NCBI GenBank assembly: GCA_044869805.1
Contig: JBIOXV010000198.1
Coordinates: 1 to 64,000 of the forward strand
Reading direction: 5' to 3'
DNA length: 64,000 nt
Origin: CAWDVR01 sp044869805
GTDB lineage: Bacteria; Acidobacteriota; Thermoanaerobaculia; Multivoradales; SZUA-115
Shown: piece by piece, positions 9,445 to 19,545 of the stretch
Layout: each line of letters opens with the position of its first letter
How positions within the stretch are numbered: position 1 is the stretch's first letter
The notes under the pieces: generated by a model
The model's database searches: none
The model's input: the letters and a program-made list of their open reading frames with translations, nothing else
Told to the model about the DNA's origin: nothing
Program-made: the position numbers and the translations under genes

Positions 9445-9921
9445 ATGGACCTACGTATCGTCCCCCTCCCCCAAGCCTTCCTGACTCGCGTGCGCCAGCA
9501 GGGCCTCGACGACCAGGGCCAGCCGGTAGAGCGCTTCCGCTCCGTCGACGGGGGCGAGCCTTGCCGCGACGTGCTGCGCCGTGCCCGACCCGGCGAGGAG
9601 CTGATCCTGGCGAGCTTCGGCCCCTTCGAGAAGGCCGGCCCGTATCGCGAGTTTGGCCCCGTCTTCGTGCTCGCCGAGCCAGCCTCGGACGCTCCCCCGA
9701 GCAAGAGCTTCCCGACTTCGGGTAGCGAAGCGGAGGCCTACTTCAAGGACCGCCTCGTGCTCCGCGCCTACTCCCACGAAGAGCGCATACTGGCCGCCGA
9801 GATGGTCGAAGCCGACGACGCCCCGGCCGCCGCCGAACGCCTGCTGGACTCGCCGGACGTGGCCTTTCTCCAGGCGCGTTTCCCGACCTACGGCTGCTTC
9901 GCGTGCCGGATCGAGCGGTAG
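9445..9921 (+). CDS. DUF1203 family protein
   Basis: A soluble 158-residue protein matching the DUF1203 family: DDQGQPVERFRSVDGGEPCRDVLRRARPG is followed by a segment resembling LASFGPF..GPY.E.GPVFVLAE. Family length is about 150 residues, so it appears complete. The ATG has GAGGAG at good spacing. Function is unknown. Two cysteines near the C-terminus (GCFACR) and one in EPCRD are visible. It is transcribed towards the kinase gene, whose stop codon is only four bases away on the other strand. Confidence 0.85.
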   Translation: MDLRIVPLPQAFLTRVRQQGLDDQGQPVERFRSVDGGEPCRDVLRRARPGEELILASFGPFEKAGPYREFGPVFVLAEPASDAPPSKSFPTSGSEAEAYFKDRLVLRAYSHEERILAAEMVEADDAPAAAERLLDSPDVAFLQARFPTYGCFACRIER

Positions 9922-9925
9922 GTGG

Positions 9926-12802
<2,877 letters not shown>

Positions 12803-12807
12803 GCGCC

Positions 12808-13365
12808 TCAACCTCCGAGCTCGCGCAGCAGCCAGGCCCGGGCCAGGCTCCAGTCGACCTTGATGGTGGCGGGAGAGACGGCCAGCGCCTCGGCCGTCTC
12901 CTCGATCGTCATGCCCGCGAAGTAGCGCAGCTCGACCACCCGCGCTTGCCGGGCATCGAGCCGCTCGAGCTTCTGCAGAGCATCGGAGAGGGCGATCAGG
13001 TCCACGTCGCGGCTCTCGGCGCGGGCATCGCCCTCGTGCAGGGTGACGGCGGCACCGCCGCCGCGCTTGGCCGCGCGGTGGCGCCGGGCGTAGCTCACCA
13101 GGATGCGGCGCATGAGGGTGGCGGTAACGGCGAGGAAGTGGGCGCGGTCCTGCCAGTCGATGCGGCGCTCTCCGAGCAGGCGCAGGCAGGCCTCGTGGAC
13201 CAGCGCCGTGGGCGCCAGGGTGTGGCCAGGCCGTTCGCCCCGGAGCTGGCCCCGCGCCAGCCGCCGGAGCTCGGCGTAGACCTGGGACAGGAGCTGGTCG
13301 AAGGCCCGCTCGTCCCCAGCCCGCCACTGCCGCAGCAGCTCCGTCACCGGAGTGGAAGTGCTCAT
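12808..13365 (-). CDS. ECF RNA polymerase sigma factor, Sig-70_X6 (TIGR02999) type
   Basis: A 185-residue sigma factor. Region 2 reads YAELRRLARGQLRGERPGHTLAPTALVHEACLRL and WQDRAHFLAVTATLMRRILVSYAR, the hallmark of the TIGR02999 group. Region 4 (ARQARVVELRYFAGMTIEETAEALAVSPATIKVDWSLARAWL) is a helix-turn-helix. The ATG at 13365 is preferred over in-frame upstream codons because the domain starts there. It is the first gene of a two-gene unit with the kinase (5-base gap). No anti-sigma gene is visible, so kinase-dependent control is the likely mechanism. Confidence 0.92.
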   Translation of the reverse strand: MSTSTPVTELLRQWRAGDERAFDQLLSQVYAELRRLARGQLRGERPGHTLAPTALVHEACLRLLGERRIDWQDRAHFLAVTATLMRRILVSYARRHRAAKRGGGAAVTLHEGDARAESRDVDLIALSDALQKLERLDARQARVVELRYFAGMTIEETAEALAVSPATIKVDWSLARAWLLRELGG

Positions 13366-13414
13366 CGCTGGTTTTCGAAGCAGTGTAATCGTTTTACCTG
13401 CAATTCCTCCAGTC

Positions 13415-13561
13415 CAGCGCCTGGACATCCGCGGCGGCACGGCTGCGGACGGCGCCAAGGCGCAGCTCTACCCCATCTGCCACCGCGGCGCCAACCAGAG
13501 CTGGGACAATTACTTCCGCGAGGCCCACGCCGTTGGAGGCGCGCCTTCCCCGCTGCGCTGA
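13415..13561 (+). pseudogene. Remnant of a ricin-B-type lectin domain
   Basis: The frame reads QRLDIRGGTAADGAKAQLYP followed by ICHRGANQSWDNYFREAH, then a stop. This matches one ricin-B (QxW) repeat of the pattern CLDxxGGxxADGxxxQLWxCxxGANQxW. The rest of a lectin gene is absent. Upstream sequence in frame runs into the sigma-factor promoter region and has no plausible gene start. It is best read as the decayed 3' end of a secreted carbohydrate-binding protein. Confidence 0.55.
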
Positions 13562-13599
13562 GGCCCGGCCGCAAGGCCGAGACTTTTCTTGGGCGAGCC

Positions 13600-14232
13600 T
13601 CACCCCCAGGCGGTGGCCGCCAGGTACACAGGCGGTGCCTGGGGGAGCGGTGCCTCGCCGGGGAGGGTGTGGAGGTGGCCCTGCAACGTGACGCGGGTGC
13701 CGCGCTTGAGCCGCAGCGCCTCGATCGCCAGGCCGCCCACGGCGAAGATCCGGAGCACGCAAGGCGGCCAGGCCAGCACCGAGCCCTCGTCGGAGGGAGC
13801 CTGGGAGGTGACCATCGTCAACCAGGTGACCGGCACCTCCAGCGGCAGGCCCTGGATGGGCTCCGCCGCCAGGATGCCGGTGATCCGCGCCGCGTTCGCC
13901 GGCCCGCCGGGCGAGGTGGCATCGGCATCCAGGGGCTCGATCGCCTCGGCGCGGACCACGATGCGGGTGGCGTCCGCGGCGCCCAGGTAGGTAGTGAAGG
14001 CCAGCCGGCCGCGCACCACGATCGCGTCTCCCGGCTCGAGGTCCCATACCGCGTAGGCCTCGTCGCCCTCGATCTCGATCTGGTGACAGTCGGTCTGCTC
14101 GCGGACCTTGCCCTCGGGGTCGGGGTAGGCGGCCACGGTGAGCAGACGGAACACGGCCACGGGCTTGCCGTCGCGAACCATGCGCAGTGGGGAGGCTTCC
14201 AGGGTGCCGGTGAGCAGGATGTCGTTTCTCAT
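13600..14232 (-). CDS. SSB-like OB-fold protein
   Basis: A 210-residue protein. The first ~110 residues follow the single-stranded DNA-binding protein pattern: ILLTGTLEASPLRMVRDGKPVAVFRLLT, then DCHQIEIEGDEAYAVWDLEPGDAIVVRGRL, then RIVVRAEAIEPLD. The second half (GILAAEPIQGLPLEVPVTWLTMV ... LKRGTRVTLQGHL) looks like a second, diverged OB-fold. The acidic C-terminal tail of housekeeping SSB is missing, since it ends in ATAWG. It is therefore more likely an accessory SSB-like or PriB-like protein than the main SSB. No strong ribosome site precedes the ATG. Confidence 0.7.
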   Translation of the reverse strand: MRNDILLTGTLEASPLRMVRDGKPVAVFRLLTVAAYPDPEGKVREQTDCHQIEIEGDEAYAVWDLEPGDAIVVRGRLAFTTYLGAADATRIVVRAEAIEPLDADATSPGGPANAARITGILAAEPIQGLPLEVPVTWLTMVTSQAPSDEGSVLAWPPCVLRIFAVGGLAIEALRLKRGTRVTLQGHLHTLPGEAPLPQAPPVYLAATAWG

Positions 14233-14315
14233 AGCGAGATAGAAGAGGTGCGATCCAGCCTGGAAAGGTGTAGCGGAGCCTGCGGAATCGAGCACGACAG
14301 ACCGCGTAGGCGCTC

Positions 14316-17156
14316 TCAGGTCGGCCGTTCGGAGAGCGTCGCGCGCAGCCGTTGCTGCTCGGCCCGGAAGCGCCGGCCGGCGGCCTCTGGCGAGTAGAGC
14401 TCCTGCACTCGCCGGCGCGCCGCTCCGATCCGGCCGGCGGCGCGGTCGGGGTCGTGGGCCAGCTCGAGCATCAGGGTCGCTGCGTGCTCCACGTCCGGCT
14501 CGGCCCACACCGCGCCGGCGGGATAGGGCCCGCTGGGCCGTGCCAGGGCGACCAACCGATGGTGCACCACGAACCCGGTCTCCTCGTCGAGGAAGTCGGC
14601 GACGCCGCCATAGCCGCAGGCGATGACCGGCTTGCCGAGCAGCATGGCTTCGATCAACGGCAGGCCGAGGCCTTCCGAGCGGTGCAGGCTCACGTAGGCG
14701 TCGCAGGCGGCGAGGAGCCCGTCGAGCTCGGGCCGGGAGAGGGTCCGAGTGAGGAGGGTAACCGGCAGCTCGCGAGCTGTCTCCTCCAGGCGCGCCATGG
14801 ACTCGGGCTCCATCTCCGCGTGGCTGACCTTGAGCAGCAGGTGGACGTTTCGCCGGCTCTCTCTCGCCACGCGGGAAAAGGCCCTGAGCAGGCCGGCGGG
14901 ATTCTTCCGCTCGGGCACGCTGAGCGCGTCGAAGGCAAAGAAGAACAGGAAGGCGCCGGGGTCGATCCCCAGGGAAGCACGGTCTACCGACCGAGGCTGC
15001 GGTGGTCTCACGCCGGGTGGTACCCAGCGCACGGGCACCGGCGCCAGCGGTCGAAAAGCCTCGAGGCAGAACCGGCTCGGCGCCCAGACCTCGTCCACGA
15101 AGCGGAAGGACTCCGCGAAGCCGAGCGGAAAATGCGCCAGCTCCCAGAACCAGTAGCCGATCCGGTGCCCGGCCGCCCAGCCGGCGGCCGGCAACTGGCG
15201 TTGGATGGGCTCCATCATGTCGGCGTTGACGTGAAACAGGCTGATCCCATAGGGCAGGGCCTGGCGGTCGCCCGGGGCCAGGGCCAGCGGCCGGCGGGGA
15301 GGCTCTCCATCGAGGCCCTCGATGCGCGCCGGCAGCGGCCCGTCGAGCGGCCAGACGAAGCTCGCGATTCCCGCGTGCTCGAGGGCCGCGAGCGTCCCAC
15401 GGCATGCCTCCCCGACGCCCGTGGGCACCCCCGGCCAGCCGACCACGTTGAGGCCCTCGAGGTCCACGGCGGCGGGCGGCACGGGCGAACCTTGCGTTGC
15501 GGAGAGCTCGGCCGGGCCACGGCCCACGGCCGTCCGCTGCGGACCGGCATCGCGCCGCCAGAGCTGGCGTTGCCAGAAGGCGAGGGCCCAGGCCCGCTGG
15601 CGAAGCGGCAGGGTACGCAGCACCGGCCGGACGAGCGACTCGGGGAGCTGGTACTCGCGCCGGCCCGAGGTGGCATACCAGAGGGCCATCCCGAGGCGGC
15701 CGGCTCCCAGCGGGTCAGGGTGTGCCCGCCGCAGGTCGGAGCGCCGGCGGTGCATCTCGAGCGCCAGGCGCGGCACCCTGGGCCTCTCCCGCGGCTCGTG
15801 AGCCGCGTCGGCCGTCAGCCAGTCGAGCTCCTCCCGGCTCAGGCTGAGGGCCTCCGGCTCCCGGGCGCCGAGGCGCGAACAGAGGCGCGCCATCACGCCC
15901 TCGCGTCGCTCGCGCTCCGCCGCCCGCTTCTCCCCTTCCTCCAGGCCAGCTTCCAGCTCGGCGTCCAGCTCCGGGTCACGTAGCTCGGCGGTCGCCGCGC
16001 TACGCGCGAACCAGCGTGCGAACCGCGGCCCGTCCACTCCCCAGGGCCGTGCGAAGGCGGTCTGGAGGTCGGGCCGCTGGTCCCAGAGCAGCCAGGCGAG
16101 ACGAGGCAGCAGGATGCCGGCCGCCCCCTCGATGGGCTGCCGGAGCCAGGCGAAGAACGAGCCCGGCCCGCCGGTAGCGAATGGGTTGGGCCAGCGGAGG
16201 CCCTCGGGATCGGTTTCGCGCAACGCTTGCCGCGCCGCGGCCGGCACCGGAAGGCCGTTGTCGAAGAGCCCGTACCGATAGGGAATGCCCTCGACATCCG
16301 GCTGGCCCTCGCTGGCGATGCGCTCGCCGTAGAGCCGGAACAGCGGCACGACGTCGGGCCGGTCGGCGAAGGTGAAGCGGTTCTGGAACTTGGAGATCAG
16401 CTCCGGCCGCCGCGGGTCGTAACCGCTGAAGTGGAGGAAGGCGAGCGGCCGGCCGTCGACCTGCCAGGTGTCACCGTCCCGGGCGATCCGCCGGTGGCCG
16501 AGGTTCCAGTAGGCCACGTTGCAGCCGGGGTCGTGCACGATCTCGAGCCGCGGCAGGAAGGCCGGCGCGAGGTCCATCCAGCGCTGGTCGACGAACAGGC
16601 CGTGCTCGACGTCGTGCAGGCAGTGACGGTAGAGCCGACGCGCCCACCATTCGAGGAAGGCCACGGTGCGCTCGTTGAAGGCGATGCCGAGGAAGCCGAG
16701 GTTGTAGATGCCGGACAGCAGGATCTGGCGCTCCGAGGGCAGCGCCTCGTCCTCGAGCGGCGCCGTGAGGTGCGGCGTCAGCAATGCATCCGCCTCGCCC
16801 AGACGGTCGTAGAGAGCCGACAGATCGCCCAGCACCAGGATGTCGGGATCGAAGTAGCAGAGGCGCTCGCAGCCCAGAGTGCGGTTGAGGTGAAGGAGGA
16901 AGTAGGGCTTGACCGCGGTCGAGAGCTCGAGCAACGAATAGCGGAAGGCGAAGTGCTGGAACCGCTCGATGCCGAGCTCCTCCACGAAGGTTACGGCGAA
17001 GGGCTCGTCGCCGTAGTCGTGACCCGGCTGCGGCCGATCCGCGATCAGCACCTCGACCCTGCCTTCCGGGTGCCGATCGAGGAAGGATCGGGTGAAGGCC
17101 CGGGCGTAGGCGAGGTAGTTGTTGGCGACGATGGTGCAGGCGACGGGCGCAGGCAT
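14316..17156 (-). CDS. Two-domain glycosyltransferase (N-terminal nucleotide-sugar transferase domain plus C-terminal GT4)
   Basis: A 946-residue cytosolic protein. The N-terminal ~330 residues (CTIVANNYLAYARAFTRSF ... CYFDPDILVLGDL ... FNERTVAFLEWWARRLYRHC) look like a GT-A enzyme with a DxD motif (FDPD), as in GT8-like proteins. A linker of ~200 residues follows. The C-terminal part (NVVGWPGVPTGVGEACR ... FFFAFDALSVPERKNP ... SLHRSEGLGLPLIEAMLLGKPVIAC) is a GT-B GT4 enzyme with the EGLGLPLIEAM nucleotide-sugar motif. The ATG at 17156 is chosen because homology starts there. Upstream in-frame codons lie inside a mobile-element-like palindrome. It probably makes a cell-surface glycan with the divergent pair next door. 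Confidence 0.85.
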   Translation of the reverse strand: MPAPVACTIVANNYLAYARAFTRSFLDRHPEGRVEVLIADRPQPGHDYGDEPFAVTFVEELGIERFQHFAFRYSLLELSTAVKPYFLLHLNRTLGCERLCYFDPDILVLGDLSALYDRLGEADALLTPHLTAPLEDEALPSERQILLSGIYNLGFLGIAFNERTVAFLEWWARRLYRHCLHDVEHGLFVDQRWMDLAPAFLPRLEIVHDPGCNVAYWNLGHRRIARDGDTWQVDGRPLAFLHFSGYDPRRPELISKFQNRFTFADRPDVVPLFRLYGERIASEGQPDVEGIPYRYGLFDNGLPVPAAARQALRETDPEGLRWPNPFATGGPGSFFAWLRQPIEGAAGILLPRLAWLLWDQRPDLQTAFARPWGVDGPRFARWFARSAATAELRDPELDAELEAGLEEGEKRAAERERREGVMARLCSRLGAREPEALSLSREELDWLTADAAHEPRERPRVPRLALEMHRRRSDLRRAHPDPLGAGRLGMALWYATSGRREYQLPESLVRPVLRTLPLRQRAWALAFWQRQLWRRDAGPQRTAVGRGPAELSATQGSPVPPAAVDLEGLNVVGWPGVPTGVGEACRGTLAALEHAGIASFVWPLDGPLPARIEGLDGEPPRRPLALAPGDRQALPYGISLFHVNADMMEPIQRQLPAAGWAAGHRIGYWFWELAHFPLGFAESFRFVDEVWAPSRFCLEAFRPLAPVPVRWVPPGVRPPQPRSVDRASLGIDPGAFLFFFAFDALSVPERKNPAGLLRAFSRVARESRRNVHLLLKVSHAEMEPESMARLEETARELPVTLLTRTLSRPELDGLLAACDAYVSLHRSEGLGLPLIEAMLLGKPVIACGYGGVADFLDEETGFVVHHRLVALARPSGPYPAGAVWAEPDVEHAATLMLELAHDPDRAAGRIGAARRRVQELYSPEAAGRRFRAEQQRLRATLSERPT

Positions 17157-17199
17157 GGCGGCCGGGAATGTACTACGCGGGGGCGTGGCGCGCCGGCTC

Positions 17200-17367
17200 C
17201 TAGTGGCCTGTACCGGTCGAATCGGTAGTGGACGGGCGAGCCAGTCGGCGGTCCTGGCAAGGCGCGCCGACGCAGGCATAGCTTGGACTATGTCGAGGAG
17301 GCGCAACGCAGCCAGGGCCGTCGAGGGCCGCCCAGGCGCTATCGATTGGGCCGGTACAGGCCACTAG
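17200..17367. mobile_element. 168-bp palindromic MITE-like element
   Basis: The element has 29-bp terminal inverted repeats (17200-17228 and 17339-17367) matching at 26 of 29 positions, with the outer 17 bp identical (CTAGTGGCCTGTACCGG). The inside has a second, weaker inverted symmetry around GCATAGCTTGGACTATG. It contains no gene. It sits exactly between two divergent glycosyltransferase genes. This layout is that of a miniature inverted-repeat transposable element. A target-site duplication cannot be fixed because the termini end in the self-complementary CTAG. Confidence 0.75.
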
Positions 17368-17412
17368 CTTCACCGTGGTAGCCTCGGCAAGCTCTCTTCC
17401 ACCCTTCCTGGC

Positions 17413-18525
17413 ATGCGTCTCGGCATCCTGTGTCACAACTATCCGCCGCATCCCGGCGGCCTCGAGGTGATGGTGCGCGCCGTGGCGACCCAGCTCGCAC
17501 GGCGCGGTCATCAGATCACCGTGGTGACGACCGCCTGGGGTGAGGCACGGGGCCGCGCCGAGGAGGGCGGAGTGGAGGTCTTCCGCCTGCCGGCGATCCA
17601 CTCGAGCGAGCCCTGGGGCGTGCCCTGGCCGCTGCCGTTGGGCCCCGGCCTCGGGGCCGCGCGGCGCGCCCTGGCCGAGGTGGAGGTGCTGCACGCTCAC
17701 GGTGCGCTCTATGCCACCAGCCTGCTCGCTCGCAGGGTGAGCCGCCGGCATCGCGCGCCGCTCGTCCTCACCGAGCACGTGGGCTTCGTGCGCTATCGCA
17801 GTGGGCTGGTGAACGCCGTGCAGCGGGCCGCGTGGGCGACCGTGGGCAACGCGCTCGTGGCCTCCGCCCGGGCGCTCACCACCTACAACGAGCGGGTGCT
17901 GGGCTGGCTCGAACAGCGCTACCCGGGCCGCCAGGTGCGCTTCATCGGCAACGGCGTCGACACCGCCCGTTTCCGGCCGCTGGCGCCTTCGGAGAGAGCC
18001 GACGCGCGGCGGGCCCTCGGGCTTCCCCAGGGCGAGACCCTGGTGCTCTTCGTGGGCCGAGAGATCGGCAAGAAGAACCTCGAGTTCGCCCTCGGGGCCC
18101 GGCGACCGGGCTTCCGGCTGGTGCTCTGCGGCGCTCGGCGCAAGGTGCCGGAGGGCGTGATCGACCTCGGCCTGCTGCCTCACGAGCGCATGCCGGAGGT
18201 CTACGGCTCCGTCGACCTGATGCTCAACCCCTCGGCCGGCGAGGGCTTCCCGCTGGCGCTGCAAGAGGCCATGGCCTGCGGCCTGCCGGTGGCGCTGCTC
18301 TGGGACCCCGGCTACCGGCGCTGGCTCGACCGCGACGTGCCGGCGGCCTGCGATACGCTCCCCGAGCTGGAAACCGTGCTGCAGTCGCTGGCCGCCGAGC
18401 CGCAAGCCCGCGCCGCCCTCGGAGCGCGCGCTCGCCGGTGGGCCGAGAGCCACTGGTCCTGGGAGGCCACGGCCGCCGGCTACGAGGAGGTGTTCTTGGG
18501 GCTGCTGGCGGAGAGACGAGGATGA
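17413..18525 (+). CDS. GT4 glycosyltransferase
   Basis: A 370-residue GT-B enzyme. The N-terminal Rossmann half begins MRLGILCHNYPPHPGGLEVM and includes VEVLHAHGALYA and LTEHVGFV. The donor-binding half has VLFVGREIGKKNLEFAL and NPSAGEGFPLALQEAMACGLPVAL, with the conserved E-x7-E equivalent. It should transfer a sugar from a nucleotide donor to a lipid- or glycan-linked acceptor at the inner face of the membrane. Its stop overlaps the start of the next gene (ATGA), so the two are co-translated. The MITE-like element lies 45 bases upstream and may carry or block its promoter. Confidence 0.9.
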   Translation: MRLGILCHNYPPHPGGLEVMVRAVATQLARRGHQITVVTTAWGEARGRAEEGGVEVFRLPAIHSSEPWGVPWPLPLGPGLGAARRALAEVEVLHAHGALYATSLLARRVSRRHRAPLVLTEHVGFVRYRSGLVNAVQRAAWATVGNALVASARALTTYNERVLGWLEQRYPGRQVRFIGNGVDTARFRPLAPSERADARRALGLPQGETLVLFVGREIGKKNLEFALGARRPGFRLVLCGARRKVPEGVIDLGLLPHERMPEVYGSVDLMLNPSAGEGFPLALQEAMACGLPVALLWDPGYRRWLDRDVPAACDTLPELETVLQSLAAEPQARAALGARARRWAESHWSWEATAAGYEEVFLGLLAERRG

Positions 18526-19454
18526 TCGAAGAACGGGACGCGCCGGCCCTGCCGCGCGTCGCGGTGATCATCCCCTGCCGCGACGAGGCGCCGACCATCG
18601 CCAAGGTGGTGCGCGACTTCCGCGCCGCCCTGCCGCAGGCGCGCATCCTGGTGATCGACAACGCCTCGACCGACGACACCGCACGGCTCGCCGCCGAGGC
18701 CGGGGCCGAGGTGCTGGAGGAGACGCGGCCGGGCAAGGGCTTCGCGCTGCTCACCGGGTTCCGCGCCGCGGGCGACGTGGACTACTGCCTGATGGTGGAC
18801 GGCGACGACACCTACCCTGCCGAGACGGCCCACGAGCTGCTGGCCGCGGCCGAGCGCGGCGCCGACATGGTGGTGGGCACCCGGCTCGCGACCACCGAGC
18901 GCGGCGCCTTTCCCGCCGGCCATGGCGTCGGGAATCGCCTTTTTATCGTGCTGGTGAGGATGCTCCTCGGGGTGCGCACCCTGGATCTCTTCTCCGGCTA
19001 CCGGCTCTTGAGCCGCCGCTTCCTGCGCACCTCGCCGCTCATCGCCCAGGGCTTCGAGGTGGAGGCCGAGCTCACCATGCAGGCGCTCGCCCAGCGCTTC
19101 CGCGTTGCCGAGGTGCCGGTCGCCTACCGCGCGCGTCCCGAGGTAGGGGCGAGCAAGCTGCGCAGCTTCCGCGACGGAGCGCGCATCCTGCTCGCCATCC
19201 TCGCCTTCTTCCGCGACTACCGGCCGCTCACCTTCTTCGGCTCGATCGCGCTTGTGCTGCTGTTGCTGTCGCTCGCCACCGGCGGCGTGGTGGTGGCCGA
19301 GTACCTGAGGAGCGGCCAGGTCCTGCAGATCCCCAAGGCGATCCTCGCCGCGGGCCTCTTCGTCCTCGCCGCCGTGGTCCTGACCTGCGGCGTGCTGCTG
19401 TCCTCGATCAACCGCCGCGCGGCCGAGCTCGCGGCGCTGCTGACGCGGCGGTAG
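18522..19454 (+). CDS. GT2 glycosyltransferase with two C-terminal membrane helices (polyprenyl-phosphate sugar transferase type)
   Basis: A 310-residue protein. The GT-A domain shows VAVIIPCRDEAPTIAKVV, LVIDNASTDDT, and the metal-binding CLMVDGDDTYP. FDLFSGYRLLSRRF-type sequence follows (LDLFSGYRLLSRR). Two hydrophobic helices near the C-terminus (SIALVLLLLSLATGGVVVAEYL and ILAAGLFVLAAVVLTCGVLL) place it in the membrane. The family makes dolichyl- or undecaprenyl-phosphate-linked sugars. It overlaps the GT4 gene by four bases. It probably supplies or transfers a lipid-linked sugar for the same surface glycan. Confidence 0.9.
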   Translation: MIEERDAPALPRVAVIIPCRDEAPTIAKVVRDFRAALPQARILVIDNASTDDTARLAAEAGAEVLEETRPGKGFALLTGFRAAGDVDYCLMVDGDDTYPAETAHELLAAAERGADMVVGTRLATTERGAFPAGHGVGNRLFIVLVRMLLGVRTLDLFSGYRLLSRRFLRTSPLIAQGFEVEAELTMQALAQRFRVAEVPVAYRARPEVGASKLRSFRDGARILLAILAFFRDYRPLTFFGSIALVLLLLSLATGGVVVAEYLRSGQVLQIPKAILAAGLFVLAAVVLTCGVLLSSINRRAAELAALLTRR

Positions 19455-19457
19455 GGG

Positions 19458-19495
19458 CTGGAGCCGTCGCCAGCGCGATGCGCGAGCGGCTCCAG
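19458..19495. terminator. Bidirectional terminator-like hairpin between convergent genes
   Basis: A 9-bp perfect stem (CTGGAGCCG at 19458-19466 with CGGCTCCAG at 19487-19495) encloses a smaller GCGCGATGCGC hairpin. It lies between the ends of the convergent GT2 and M23 genes. No T-tract is present on either side. Confidence 0.5.
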
Positions 19496-19545
19496 GCGAC
19501 CTGATGGCCGCCCGAGCCGCCGGGAGCTGGGTTGTCCCGCGAGCT

